Source: Opisthocomus hoazin (lineage: Eukaryota > Chordata > Aves > Opisthocomiformes > Opisthocomidae). From it: a DNA stretch of 64,000 nucleotides. Where the stretch lies: contig NC_134417.1 of NCBI RefSeq assembly GCF_030867145.1, positions 11,633,577 through 11,697,576 of the forward strand, in the 5' to 3' direction. The number at the start of each line of letters is the position of its first letter. Within the stretch, counting starts at the first letter, position 1. This document shows positions 11,175 to 21,640 of this stretch, piece by piece. A program made the translations under genes and the position numbers. The notes below the pieces were generated by a model. The model saw only the letters and a program-made list of their open reading frames with translations. It was not told the DNA's origin and searched no databases.

Positions 11175-12778
11175 ATGCACCAGCTGTAAGTGAAGATCAG
11201 GTTTGGGACCTCCTGAGGAACCTAAATGTACAGAGGTCCATGGGACCTGATGAGATGCATCCCAGAGTCCTGAAGGAACTGGCTGATGTAGTTGCCAAGC
11301 CACTCTCCATGATATTTGAAAAGTCATGGCAGTCAGGGGAAGTCCCCAGTGACTGGAAAAAGGGAAACATTGTGCCCCTTTTCAAGAAGGGTAGAAAGGA
11401 AGACCCTGGGAACTACCGACCTGTCAGCCTCACCTCTGTGCCTGGGAAGATCATGGAACAGATCCTCCTAGAAGCTATGCTAAGGCACATGGAGGCCAGG
11501 GAGGTGATTCGAGACAGCCAGCATGGCTTCACCAAGGGCAAGTCCTGCCTGACAACCTAGTGGCTTTCTATGATGGTGTAACGACAAGGGTGGACAAGGG
11601 AAAACCAATGGATGTCATCTATCTGGATTTTTGTAAAGCCTTTGACATGGTCCCCCACAACATCCTTCTCTCTAAATTGGAGAGCCATGGATGTGATGGG
11701 TGGACCATTCGGTGGATAAGGAATTGGTAGGATGGTCGCAGCCAAAGGGTAGTGGTCAAGGGCTCAATGTCCAGATGGAGACCAGTGACGAGTGGAGTCC
11801 CTCAGGGGTCCGTACTGGGACCGGTGCTGTTCAATATATTTATCAACGACATGGACAGCGACATCGAGTGTACCCTCAGCAAGTTTGCAGATGACACCAA
11901 GCTGAGTGGTACAGCTGAGACACCAGAAGGACGGGAGGCCATCCAGAGGGACCTGGACAAGCTGGAGAGGTGGGCTTGGGTGAACTTCATGAGGTTCAAC
12001 AAGGCCACGTGCAAGGTCCTACACCTGGGTCGGGGTAATCGCCAGTATCAATACAGGCTGGGGGATGAAAGGATCGAGAGCAGCTCTGCTGAGAGGGACT
12101 TGGGGGTACTGATAGACGAAAGGCTGGACATGAGCCGGCAATGTGTGCTGGCAGCCCAGAGGGCCAACCGTGTCCTGGGCTGCATCAAGAGAAGCATGGC
12201 CAGCAGGTCGAGAGAGGTGATTCTGCCCCTCTACTCTGCTCTGGTGAGACCTCACCTGGAGTACTGCGTTCAGCTCTGGAGCCCTCAGCACAAGAAGGAC
12301 ATGAAACTGTTGGAGTGGGTCCAAAGGAGGGCTACAAAAATGATCCGAGGGCTGGAGCACCTCTCCTATGAGGACAGGCTGAGAGAGTTGGGCTTGTTCA
12401 GCCTGGAGAAGAGAAGGCTGTGCGGAGACCTGATTGCAGCCTTTCAGTACTTAAAGGGAGCCTATAGGAAAGATGGGGACAATCTTTTTAGTAGAGACAG
12501 CAGTGACAGGATGAGGGGTAATGGTTTTAAACTAAAACAGGGTAGGTTTAGGCTGGATATAAGGAAGAAATTCTTTACAATGAGGGTGGTGAAACACTGG
12601 AACGGGTTGCCCAGAGAGGTAGCGGAGGCCCCATCCCTGGAAACATTCAAGGCCAGGTTGGACAGGGCTCTGAGCAACCTGATCTAGTTAGTGGTGTCCC
12701 TGCTCGCTGCGGGGGGGTTGGACTAGATGACCTCTAGGGGTCCCTTCTGACCCAAAACTTTCTATGATTCTATGAACT
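11175..12778 (+). mobile_element. CR1 LINE, 5'-truncated, + strand
   Basis: This is a 1.6-kb copy of a chicken-repeat-1 non-LTR retrotransposon; full-length CR1 is about 4.5 kb. It covers most of the reverse transcriptase, the C-terminal part of ORF2 and the 3' end. The 3' terminus carries the family's signature, 'ctagatgacctctaggggtcc' and then a tail of imperfect ATTCTATGA units at about 12757-12778. The 5' border near 11175 is where similarity to CR1 as I know it fades. No clear target-site duplication is seen, as is usual for CR1. Confidence 0.93.
11195..12687 (+). pseudogene. CR1 ORF2 reverse transcriptase remnant, frameshifted
   Basis: The reading frame starts in the fingers region of the reverse transcriptase (motifs [14 protein letters not shown] and NYRPVSL near 11350-11430). 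It hits TAG at 11558-11560, then continues in a shifted frame from about 11551. That frame holds motif A (YLDFCKAFD, near 11618-11645), an in-frame TAG at 11728-11730, then VPQGSVLGP and the catalytic FADD box at 11884-11895. It then stays open to the TAG at 12685-12687, covering the family's C-terminal region. The break looks like a one-base deletion near 11550. With a frameshift, a stop and the missing 5' part, the copy cannot encode active enzyme. The long open stretch suggests a fairly young insertion. Confidence 0.88.
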
Positions 12779-12871
12779 GACATGCTTGGCAAAGGAGCTG
12801 GCTACGCCTGCTGGCTTCTCACACTAGGAGGTGAGGAGGAGAGACTAAAGGAAGGGATTGTAACTGTTTTC
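12779..12871. other. Spacer between two convergent CR1 3' ends
   Basis: About 93 bases of unique-looking sequence separate the tail of the + strand CR1 from the 3' end of the - strand CR1. No feature was recognised in it. Confidence 0.6.
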
Positions 12872-13265
12872 ATCACAGAATCACAGAATGGTAGGGTTTG
12901 GAAGGGACCTCTGTGGGTCATCCAGTCGAAATCCCCTGCCGAAGCAGGGTCACCCAGAGCAGGCTGCACAGGACCTTGTCCAGGCGGGTCTTGAATATCT
13001 CCAGAGAAGGAGACTCCACCACCTCCCTGGGCAGCCTGTTCCAGTGCTCCGTCACCCTCAGAGGGAAGAAGTTCTTCCTCATGTTCAGACGGAACTTCCT
13101 GTGCTTCAGTTTGTGCCCATTGCCCCTTGTCCTGCCACTGGGCACCACTGAAAAGAGCTTGGCCCCATCCTCCTGACACCCACCCTTAAGATATTTAGAG
13201 GCATTTATAAGGTCCCCTCGCAGACTTCTTCAGGCTAAACAAGCCCAGCCCCTCAGCCTTTCCTA
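12872..13265 (-). mobile_element. CR1 LINE 3' fragment, - strand
   Basis: On the - strand this begins near 13265 and ends at the CR1 3' end. On the + strand it opens with atcacagaatcacagaatgg and then ggaagggacctctg. The - strand frame at 12918-13148 encodes the CR1 ORF2 C-terminus ([39 protein letters not shown]). It is homologous to the end of the neighbouring + strand copy but clearly diverged from it, so the two are separate insertions rather than a duplication. It is a 5'-truncated copy of about 0.4 kb. Confidence 0.9.
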
Positions 13266-15400
13266 ATGACCATGTCTGCTGTTTTACTGACTTTTTTCCT
13301 ACCCACAGGCATCCAGAGCAGTTCCTATATACTTGAGCCCCCTGTTTTGCTGCCCCCTTCCTGTTATGCATGAAAAATTGCTTTATAGCATCCTGAGGCA
13401 ATTCCTCCTCAGCACCTTCAACTCTGCTGTCTGCTATACCAGGCAAGCAAGAAGAAAATGAGCTTATTTTTAGAGCATCAAACCAGTGTGAGTTTTAACA
13501 TTGATTATATTCAGCGTAACTGAAGGCTGGAACCATTCCAATTCAAAGTATTAAGAGCTCTACAAACAATGGTTCTCCAGTTCCTCAACATAAGGAAAAT
13601 CTGAGCTTGATTAGGGATCATGACATTCAAGTTATCCACAACTGCTTTTTCTCATGTGAATTTTAAAATTCATACTAATTTTGTACCTATTACTTTATTG
13701 CTGTTACCATATAAGATGTGAGTTACACAGAGACAAGTGGTAGCTTTTTTTATTACAAGGAAAACTACATTTATGGACAGAATGATATTTTGAAAGGTAA
13801 AAGGCAATTAAGAAATGGGATTTCTGTCTCTGCCCTTCCTTTCCTTTAAAATACCTCATTTTTTATTCTGTACTCTTATTTATGCCGTATTCTTCCACAT
13901 TGCTGTTGCTGTGCCTTTACAGTTGCATGGAACCCAGCTGTGACTGTCGGCAGCAGCTGTTATTGAAGGAAAGCTGGCAAAACTACTAAGTTAGTATTTT
14001 GAAACCTCAACTCAGCAGTGTTTCTGTTGAGCACAGATATTATTTTTTTTTTTAAGTGGTAGGGAAAAGATTTGTCAAATTAGTAAGCAGTAATCCAGCC
14101 TAGTTTTTAAAGCGTAGCACCATAATCTGATGTAGATCCGGACTGGACCAGTCCTAGTACAGAACAGTGAAGAGAAGGGCTCTGGTTGGTATGGCTTTTC
14201 CAACTGTGGGTTAGCGAATAGAGAATCGACAGATTTTTCTACAGTACAAGTGGGAACTGACCCACGTTTAAGCAATGTGTGACTGGAGTCATGCAGCTTT
14301 GCGAGCTGACGCTCAAAGTTCAGCCCAGCCACCCAAAGCAGTGTGGCCGTACTGAGACTTCTGCAGTGTGGTCAGAGACTTGATGAATTGCAATTAACTA
14401 ATCAGAAATTAAAGGGGGGGAGGGGTGTGGGTGTGGGGGGGGGGGTGTGTGCATGCATGCACAAGGGGTCAGATCCGGGCGAGAGAAGTCTTTGGCTCGT
14501 TACTGTTGGAGGGTATGCACCTCCGTGGAAGTGTGCTGCCTAGGTATCTAAAGCTGCCAAGAAAATAATTTGCTGGGCACGATGAGGTGCTGTGAATGTA
14601 GTTGATCTGTTTGGCGATGTGAGAGGAGAACTTCTGTGCGGGTGAAATGTTGGTGAGCCTGGAGGAAGCCAAGGGAAGGTGGAGTTTCTGACTTCAGCTC
14701 TTACAGTTTCCATTAATTTGTTTGTCATAACTTTAAATAGAAGACTGTATCTTTAAAGTTTAATTTGTACATGAATATCAACATTATTTAACAAACTTAA
14801 AGTAGGCTTAAAGAGGCAGGGCACTATATTTGAAAAGTGAATTTTGTATACTTTTATCTGGGTAAAGCTTAGAAAAGAAATGCAAGCTTCTATTATCTTT
14901 TAAAATAATGATGTATATTGTTTAGTTTTGTTCTTATCCAGACTTAAAAGCTCCAGTTTTTAAGATATCTGTAGTTGTATATGTACTTTTGTTTTTTTTT
15001 TTAATGTAATTGGCCAGTTTAAAATTCCTTTTTAGCTTCTGTGCTCCCTAGTGCTTCACCACTCTGATGTATTTTCTGCTGGGTTTTTGGGCTGTTTTTT
15101 CGGTTTTGGTTTTTGTTTTTCCCTGTTTGTCCCCTCACACATTGAAGCTGGTAAGTTAGCAGGTACGTTCAGACTATCCTGCTCAGACATTGCACAGCAG
15201 CCATCTTGAACTGACCGCTTCCATGGCCAGGACCACTGCGGGCTGACAAGGCCTAGCTTTCACTTACTGGAGACTGGGGACCGCGAGAACTTTGAAGGCA
15301 GGATACTCCTGCTATTTTCACCAGAGGAAGCTGAGAGGAATCGTCTTAGTGTGTACAGTGAAATACAGGAACAATATAAAATACAGACACGACAGGACTC
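13266..15400. other. Intergenic DNA upstream of RNF7
   Basis: No coding exon was recognised. It holds a G-rich run at 14414-14446 followed by alternating TG and CATG repeats, T/G tracts around 15084-15122, and a GCCATCTTG motif (YY1-type) at about 15200-15208. The last few hundred bases are likely the distal promoter of RNF7. Confidence 0.55.
14414..14462 (+). repeat. G-run with TG/CATG simple repeat
   Basis: Four or more G tracts (7, 4, 3 and 11 G, with short A or TGT spacers) are followed by tgtgtg and catgcatgc. This low-complexity sequence fits the G-quadruplex pattern on the + strand. It lies about 1.2 kb upstream of the RNF7 start codon. Confidence 0.8.
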
Positions 15401-15419
15401 GAACTGGGAGGACGGTCGT

Positions 15420-16215
15420 AGCTCTAGGCCAGCGAGTAACGCTGCGAGCTGACGGGGCCGGAGCGTGGTTGGCGGCTTCGGGCACCGCCAGGGCCCCGGC
15501 CCCGGCCTGGTCCGACTCCACCGCTGGACCGTGCCCGGGCTCTCCTCTTCGGGGCCGCGGTAGCACCGTCCCCGCGCACGGCCGGAGCGCGGGAGCGCGC
15601 CTCCACGCATGCCCCGCTCGCTGCCCGCCGCCGGGTGGCGCTGCAGCGCCGCGTCCGCCAGGCGCCGCGTCCCCGCCCCTCCGCCATGGCCGATGCGGAG
15701 GACGGGGACGAGCCGGGCGGCCCGCACTCGCACCCGGGCTCGGCGGGCTCCAGGGCGGGCGGCCCCGACAAGATGTTCTCGCTGAAGAAGTGGAACGCGG
15801 TGGCCATGTGGAGCTGGGATGTGGAGTGCGACACCTGCGCCATTTGCCGGGTGCAGGTCATGGGTAAGCGCCGGCCGGCAGGCCCCGGCCGCCATGGCCG
15901 CCACCCCCGCTGCGGGCCGGGGGGTGCCCTGCCGCCGCGCCCGCCCCCCCCCGCTCGGCGGGCAGAGGAGAGGCGCCTCCTCTTCCTCCCCCGCGCCTTC
16001 TCCTCAGGCCCCGGCGGCGGGCGGTGCACGGGCCGGGCCTGCGGCGGCCCCAGAGCTGGGCCGCTGTGCGGCCGTCGCGGCCGAAAGCGAGCCGTCTGCT
16101 TCTTGTCGACTGGCGAGCGCCGAGGTGCAGCCGAGCTGCCCAGAGCGCTGGGGGCCGGCTGCCGCCGCCTGTTCCACTGGGTGTTTTGCTGAAGAAGCCG
16201 CGGCGGGTGTAGGTA
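15420..16215 (+). promoter_or_regulatory. RNF7: CpG island, RNF7 promoter and first exon
   Basis: Very GC-rich sequence dense in CG dinucleotides contrasts sharply with the AT-rich surroundings. It spans the region upstream of the RNF7 ATG, exon 1 and the start of intron 1. A GC box (CCCCGCCCC) sits at 15671-15679, just before the start codon, and no TATA box is evident. This is the usual architecture of a broadly expressed housekeeping gene. The exact transcription start cannot be read from the sequence. Confidence 0.88.
15686..15863 (+). CDS. RNF7: RNF7 coding exon 1
   Basis: Starts at the ATG in Kozak context within the CpG island and ends before donor GTAAGC at 15864. It encodes residues 1-59, ending CAICRVQVM, plus the first base of Asp60. 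The N-terminal tail is GC-rich in codon use, following the CpG island. Confidence 0.95.
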
Positions 16216-19200
16216 GAGACTCATGTTTCCAAATCTGTTAGTGCAGAGCCTCTCTGGCCAAGCCTCCTGATTACTAGTGCAGTTTGACACACGTGAACGC
16301 ACTGAGAAATCTGCTGGAAAGTCAGGGCTTAGTTTACCTGGTTTGGGAATCTGGAGAAGCTCGTTGAAAGCAGTCTCATCGTTGACTGGCATTGTTGTTT
16401 TCTGACATCTTTTACAAATAAGATATTTATCTTGGAGCTTTGAAAATTTTTTAAATTCTTCCTTTACTGTATGCCTATATCCAGTTTTTACTATTGTGCT
16501 GAGTCATCCTAGGCAGAACTTCCATCCAGCTGGGCTTGGTATAACCTGGCAGGACAGGCCACCCCGGGATTCCCTACCGAGCACCTCGCTCTTGTCAGTC
16601 CAGGCAGCGTGATGCTGCAAAGCCAGCCAGGGTTTGGCTTAACAGAAGTGAGACAAAATATGCAATGCTGTCATTTCTCGTACGTGTTTTTACTGAGAAC
16701 ATTCTGTGGAACAGAAGAGGCGAAAAGGTGTACCAGAGGGAAAAAGATGCAGCCCCAGACTGAAGGGGTGGAGGTTCACCTTTTGCATAAGCATGTTTTG
16801 AAGATTGTCTGCTTTTATATGGTGGACAGAGATGACCCTGGAAATACGTCGTTGGCTTCATCTGTCATGTATGCCATAATTTAAGAATGTATTTCCCTGT
16901 TCTAGTTAGCCTGTTACAGGGCACTGTAAAAAACTTTTAAATGAACAAAATCTTACCCGGAACTTTTACAACAGTTAAAAAACAAAAGTTAATTTTTAAT
17001 TTTTCATGACCAAGGGAGTACTTTTCATCTGAAACTGATGGAACAGTCTGGTAACCGTTTTTTGAGAACAGCCCACATTGTTAGAACGTGAAACTTGATC
17101 ATTGCTGACTTCAGTTTAGCGGTTTCATGTTGACCCTGCCAGGCCCGATCTGGCTCCTGCAGAGCCACTGCGTCTGCTGTAACCTTAGGTTGCAGGCAGT
17201 GCCAGACTTAAGCTGGCACTTGTTGCAAGTTTGTTTGATTTTTGCAAGGGAGGGAAGTATTAGTTGGCTTAACTCCTTGAACCAACGTGGTCGTCAAGGA
17301 TCACAGAAGTGCAAGAGAAAGAAGAAAAAAATGCGGATTTTAGCTGGGAAGGGCAGGGTTGCAGCAGTGCTGACTTAGATTTGCTTAACCTTTCAGACTG
17401 ACACCCTTAGGGTTATGATGCAGAAGCAAGGACAGCTTATCTTGGTATGGGTGCAGTGAGTTCTGTCCTCGGCTCTCTGTGCTGCTTCTCTATCTGAAAC
17501 TGCAAATCGAGGAGAGGGCAGGAAAGCTGCTTTTATAGTGATTACTAGTCTGCCACAGCTTGCTGCCCTGCATGTTGAGGTGACCCCAGGTCAGTTTGCC
17601 TCCGTGTACCGTGATACACATTGAAACAGTTTGGCTGAATCTTCCCTGCGGCTGGGCCCTTAAATGCTGTGGAAATATAAATTACAGGAACAGACACAGG
17701 AACCTTTATTTATTGCCTTACTTTTATCTCAGTGAGGAAAGGGCAACTATTTCAGAGTTTCTGTTCTCTTTGTTCTTTATACCTGAGAAAATGAGGAATG
17801 TCTGGGGAGATGAATCTAAAATAGAAGTACCGGCTGTATCTGGTAGAGAAAGCAAAAATACTCAAATCTACATTCCTGTGGCATGTTATGTTTCTGTCTT
17901 CTACGAAAATATAGTCCAACTAGTGACATGCATGTCCAGCCTGCCTTCTTTGGAGGAGGTGAAGATGTGTTTGCTCCCATAACAGTTGAACACTTTCTGC
18001 TGTGTGTGGCATGTGCACGTATGCCTGTGGCAGCCCATGTTGGGGCAAAGCAGAAACAAAGGCATTTTTCCACTGTATGTGTGTGGGACAGTAGTAAGCC
18101 TGGAAGTTGTCACTCCTGTATCTTCCCGAGTCCTGAACCTGCCATCCAGTCCTGTAGCCACAGAGTGGAGTGCATAAAGATAATAAGTATTTTTAGTTAG
18201 ATGTTGTTCCATGTTTATCTGTTCATTTATATTATCAAATTGACCAGTATGTTTGCATGCGTATGTGACTTTTGTGACAATTACATGCAGATACTTATTA
18301 AGGAAGCTGCTATATAAAAACCAGTAGGAGGTGGTGGTTGTGATGAGAGATGTACAGGCTAAAAAAATCAAATTTGTGAATGATTTCCTTAAAAGGAGAT
18401 GCTGACATCTGAAAAACAAAGTCCTGTAATTAGGGTTTGGCTTTCTGCTTGCTCTGGTCTTAATATGCCTGAGTGCCTTGGCACAAACCTAGTGGTTGTT
18501 GTATCTACAAGATTGAGAAGGCTTTTTTCAGCAGAAGTTATGAAAATACCAAAGCAATGGAAAATAAACAAAGCTCTTTGGATAGGTTGTAGTCCTTCTG
18601 ATCTCTTTCGGATATGTATTTCATTGTCATGTGCACTGTATTAAATTTAGAAGGGGTTATTTAATGCTAAAGGGCTGAACTAGACATCAAAACTTGGGAT
18701 TTTTACCTTTGTAGATTGGTTTTAGAGTTTATATTTTCCTCTGACAAACCTATTCTTAAGATGGAATCCTGAGAATTAAATTGAGTCTTGTTCTTGTTTA
18801 CTTTTAGATGCCTGTCTCAGATGTCAAGCTGAAAACAAACAAGAAGATTGTGTTGGTATGTAGTGATTTCATTCGCTTGTTTTTCAATTGAAGCTTATCT
18901 CAGTAGGGTGCATTTTGAAGTTTGAAGGGAATACTGATTTTATTAATGCTCAAAAGTAAACCGGTGTTTCGTTCTGCATTGTGTCATCTTTTTACATTAG
19001 TAATACTTTATGGTTTGTTTTCAAGCACTAATAAAATTAGTTTTCACTTCTCATATGCTGTAGAACAAAACAGCTTCAAATTTGCAGTCAACTCATATGC
19101 AACTGAGAGGTTTAAATTTCTCTCACCCTGAGTAGAATTGAGGAGATGATAATGTACACTTTTGAAGTGGGTGGGAAAGGCTAGTCTTTCTTCTGAGATG

Positions 19201-20440
19201 CATGCCAGAAGACACAATGGTAAAACTAATAAAAATCCTCTATTCTGAAATAAGTGTTTGTCTGAGTTAGAAAGTGCTATTTTTCCCAGTCCTAATTCAG
19301 ATGTAGTGGAAGCAATTGTTTGTTTGTTTACATTGAAAAAATGGAATCACTTGAGTTTGCTATGAGGCAACATAGCAATGTACTTTCATATTGCATACCA
19401 ACGCATGCAAAAGCAAATATTAATTTAATTCTGATGTATTGAAATCGGAAATAATGAAAATTGTCTTGAAAGAGTTTGCTTTAAAGGTTTAAGTTGGTGG
19501 TAAACCTTTCCACACCCTTTGTTCTTTCTGTTTTGAAGTATATTCTCTCAAACTTAATCCACTGTTGTTTTTGATGATTGTTTTAATAAAAACGTTAATT
19601 TTCAGTTCCAGATAGCTTAACTGGCTTGTTAAGTGTCCTATTTAAGATAGTCAGAAAAAAAAGCATAATTTGCAACACTGCTTTGATTGGTACCCTTGTA
19701 TTCCAATCAGGAGAATGTGAACTAAGAAGGGAAAAAAGCAAAGTAACCAATATTATTCAGGAGCAGATGGACAATAGATAACCCTTTTTGTTGTGCTGAA
19801 ACAACAATAGCCTGTGAATAACTTCTAGTCTAAGATCCCATTTTGAGGCTATATACTGTGCCAAATGATCCTCCTTAATATAGAACATTTAAGTTTAAAC
19901 ACTGCATTTCTGATGAGAATTTGGTGATATGCTCTTGAGTGATACTAAGTCAGTAGCGCATTGGCTATATTTTGGTACTGGGGAAGTTAAAGTGAAGAAC
20001 TTAGTTGCACTTATTTCCTGGACAGAATTGATAAATGTGTTTATACATTCACAAAACTGTGTCACTTTATACGAGAAGGTGAGAATATATGCATTTCTTT
20101 TTTTGTAATTGGAGAGATAAATAAAAGGGTTGGTAACAGAGAAGTGACTATCATCAGAATGACCGTAATAATCCAATCTCAGTGAATAATTCAGTGATGA
20201 CCCATTTTGTCTCTAAAGGTTGCAGTGGTTATAAACATCTGAGAATGATAGTTTGGACCTTGCTGCAGGTTGTGATTGGACAGAGGATTGTGACTGGAAC
20301 ATGTTCTTTCTTCTCTTTCAGTGGTTTGGGGAGAATGCAATCATTCCTTCCACAACTGCTGCATGTCCTTGTGGGTGAAACAGAATAACCGCTGTCCCCT
20401 CTGCCAGCAGGACTGGGTAGTCCAGAGAATAGGCAAATAA
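15686..20440 (+). CDS. RNF7: RNF7 (RBX2/SAG), RING-H2 subunit of cullin-5 ubiquitin ligases
   Basis: The coding exons are 15686-15863, 18808-18855 and 20322-20440; joined they total 345 nt, or 114 residues (human has 113). RNF7 binds cullin-5 and recruits E2 enzymes for ubiquitin and NEDD8 transfer. It is also known as SAG, a redox-sensitive antioxidant protein. Residues 1-29 form a Gly/Pro/Ser-rich tail, less conserved than the rest. Residues 30-47 ([18 protein letters not shown]) are the cullin-binding strand. The RING-H2 follows, with zinc ligands in CDTCAIC (48-54), CLRC (62-65), C74, CNHSFH (81-86) and CPLC (100-103). The protein ends [10 protein letters not shown]. The ATG lies in a strong Kozak context (ccgccATGg). 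All introns are GT-AG and the phases agree. No damage is seen. Confidence 0.96.
15864..18807 (+). other. RNF7: RNF7 intron 1
   Basis: GT-AG intron of 2.9 kb. The first 350 bases are still in the CpG island, and the rest is ordinary AT-rich DNA. Open frames at 17596-17982 (+) and 17901-18419 (-) show no recognisable family and are taken as chance. Confidence 0.9.
18808..18855 (+). CDS. RNF7: RNF7 coding exon 2
   Basis: A 48-base exon between cttttag and GTATGT. It encodes [16 protein letters not shown], the middle of the RING with two zinc-ligand cysteines, and the first base of Val76. It is too short to stand out as an ORF and was found from the protein and phase. Confidence 0.95.
18856..20321 (+). 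other. RNF7: RNF7 intron 2
   Basis: GT-AG intron of about 1.5 kb, AT-rich, ending in ttcttctctttcag. No further feature was recognised. Confidence 0.9.
20322..20440 (+). CDS. RNF7: RNF7 coding exon 3 and stop
   Basis: Encodes [29 protein letters not shown] and the terminal VVQRIGK, followed by TAA at 20438-20440. It carries the second half of the cross-brace RING. The stop codon sits inside an AATAAA hexamer at 20436-20441. Confidence 0.95.
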
Positions 20441-21640
20441 AAACACTGGAATTTTTTCTTCTGTTGAACTTGTTGAAATAGCATATGTCTTACGCCATAT
20501 GCTCATACAAAAGAATGGAACATGTCGATCATGGCATGATTTATTTGGCGTGTCTGCTACAAGAACAGTGTGGTTTTGTTGTATGCTCTTTGCTGTACGG
20601 GGCAGCAATGGTCAGTCTTACTGCAGGTATTTCCACAACTGAAGAGAGAGACACTACATTAACACATGTATCTGTTACCATATGACTGTTAACTGTATAA
20701 GAGCATAGAAATGTGGTGGTGCAGATTATACCCTAAATACAGTCTAATTAATGTTTTTGCATAGATAAATTAATTCATAAAAAAAGGCCGACCTTACCTG
20801 TAAGTCTGATACGCTGCATAGTTTACTGCCGGGATAAAAAGTTTTTTTTCTAAGTAATATTGTGTACAAAAGTGAGTTTTTTTAGAAACTATTCTGGTTT
20901 TTAATCTAAAATTAAGTGTGTGAAGCATCCTTTATGTGCTTTTTCCATCACACTATGTTAAACATTTCTAATTTAGGTTTTCTTTATGACTTTAGAAAAT
21001 TTTGTTTTGTTGTATCTCCGTCTGTTGCTGTATTGTATTCTGTACATGATTTCTACAACCATAGTATTAAAGTTTACCCGTATTAATAATTTTTTAATTT
21101 ATATTTCTGTTAAAGATCATGGAGGCGTATTTTTTATCCAGAGACTTTTGGTACAAAGACACGAATTTGATATCAGTTAACCAGTGGCATAAACAATCTT
21201 GCTGGTTAGCTGACTAATACAGAAAGCAAACAAAACTGATAAATAATATGCCAAGGAAAGCAGGTACTAATTAAACCTAGGGAAAAATGCTAAATTGTGG
21301 TTTCATTAAAATTCAGTTAAAAAGCATTTCTTTATTGTCATTTTATTGGTTACAGTGTTTTGGAAGTGGGAGAAAGCATCGTTTCATTTTTGTTGAAATC
21401 CTCAATATACCATCTTTTTTATACGAATTGTGATTTTTTTTTTTTTCCCTACATATATTTCGGTGCTTGCTTCTGACTTTGTCTTTTCCTAAATATCCAA
21501 AGTAGTATCTGTTAATCTGGATACATGATGTAGTTTGTTTGTGTTTTTTTTAATATATGTAATAGGTTGAATTGCTGCTTTAAGTCTGTAACAAATTCAG
21601 GTTTAATAAAATGGTTAATAAACCTGGGTGAAATTGAAGC
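20441..21640 (+). other. RNF7: Probable RNF7 3' UTR
   Basis: AT-rich non-coding sequence after the RNF7 stop. Candidate poly(A) signals are ATTAAA at 21066 and two close AATAAA copies at 21605-21610 and 21617-21622. The true end cannot be fixed without transcripts. Confidence 0.4.
21605..21622 (+). promoter_or_regulatory. Candidate distal poly(A) signals of RNF7
   Basis: Two AATAAA hexamers lie 12 bases apart in T-rich surroundings, 1.2 kb after the stop codon. They are the first clear AATAAA copies after the one that overlaps the stop. Confidence 0.3.

Noticed and set aside
12019-12371. Extra open frames on both strands within the CR1 copy
   Set aside because: They are shadow frames of the CR1 reverse-transcriptase frame, open because of its GC-rich codons.
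15260-16392. Long open frames on both strands across the RNF7 CpG island (up to 322 codons on the - strand)
   Set aside because: They are Arg/Pro/Ala/Gly-rich translations of GC-rich DNA with few stops. Only the frame holding the RNF7 exon matches a known protein.
17901-18419. 172-codon - strand open frame in RNF7 intron 1, overlapping a 128-codon + strand frame
   Set aside because: No recognisable domain, no splice or promoter support, and overlap with another meaningless frame. A chance length in 64 kb is plausible.
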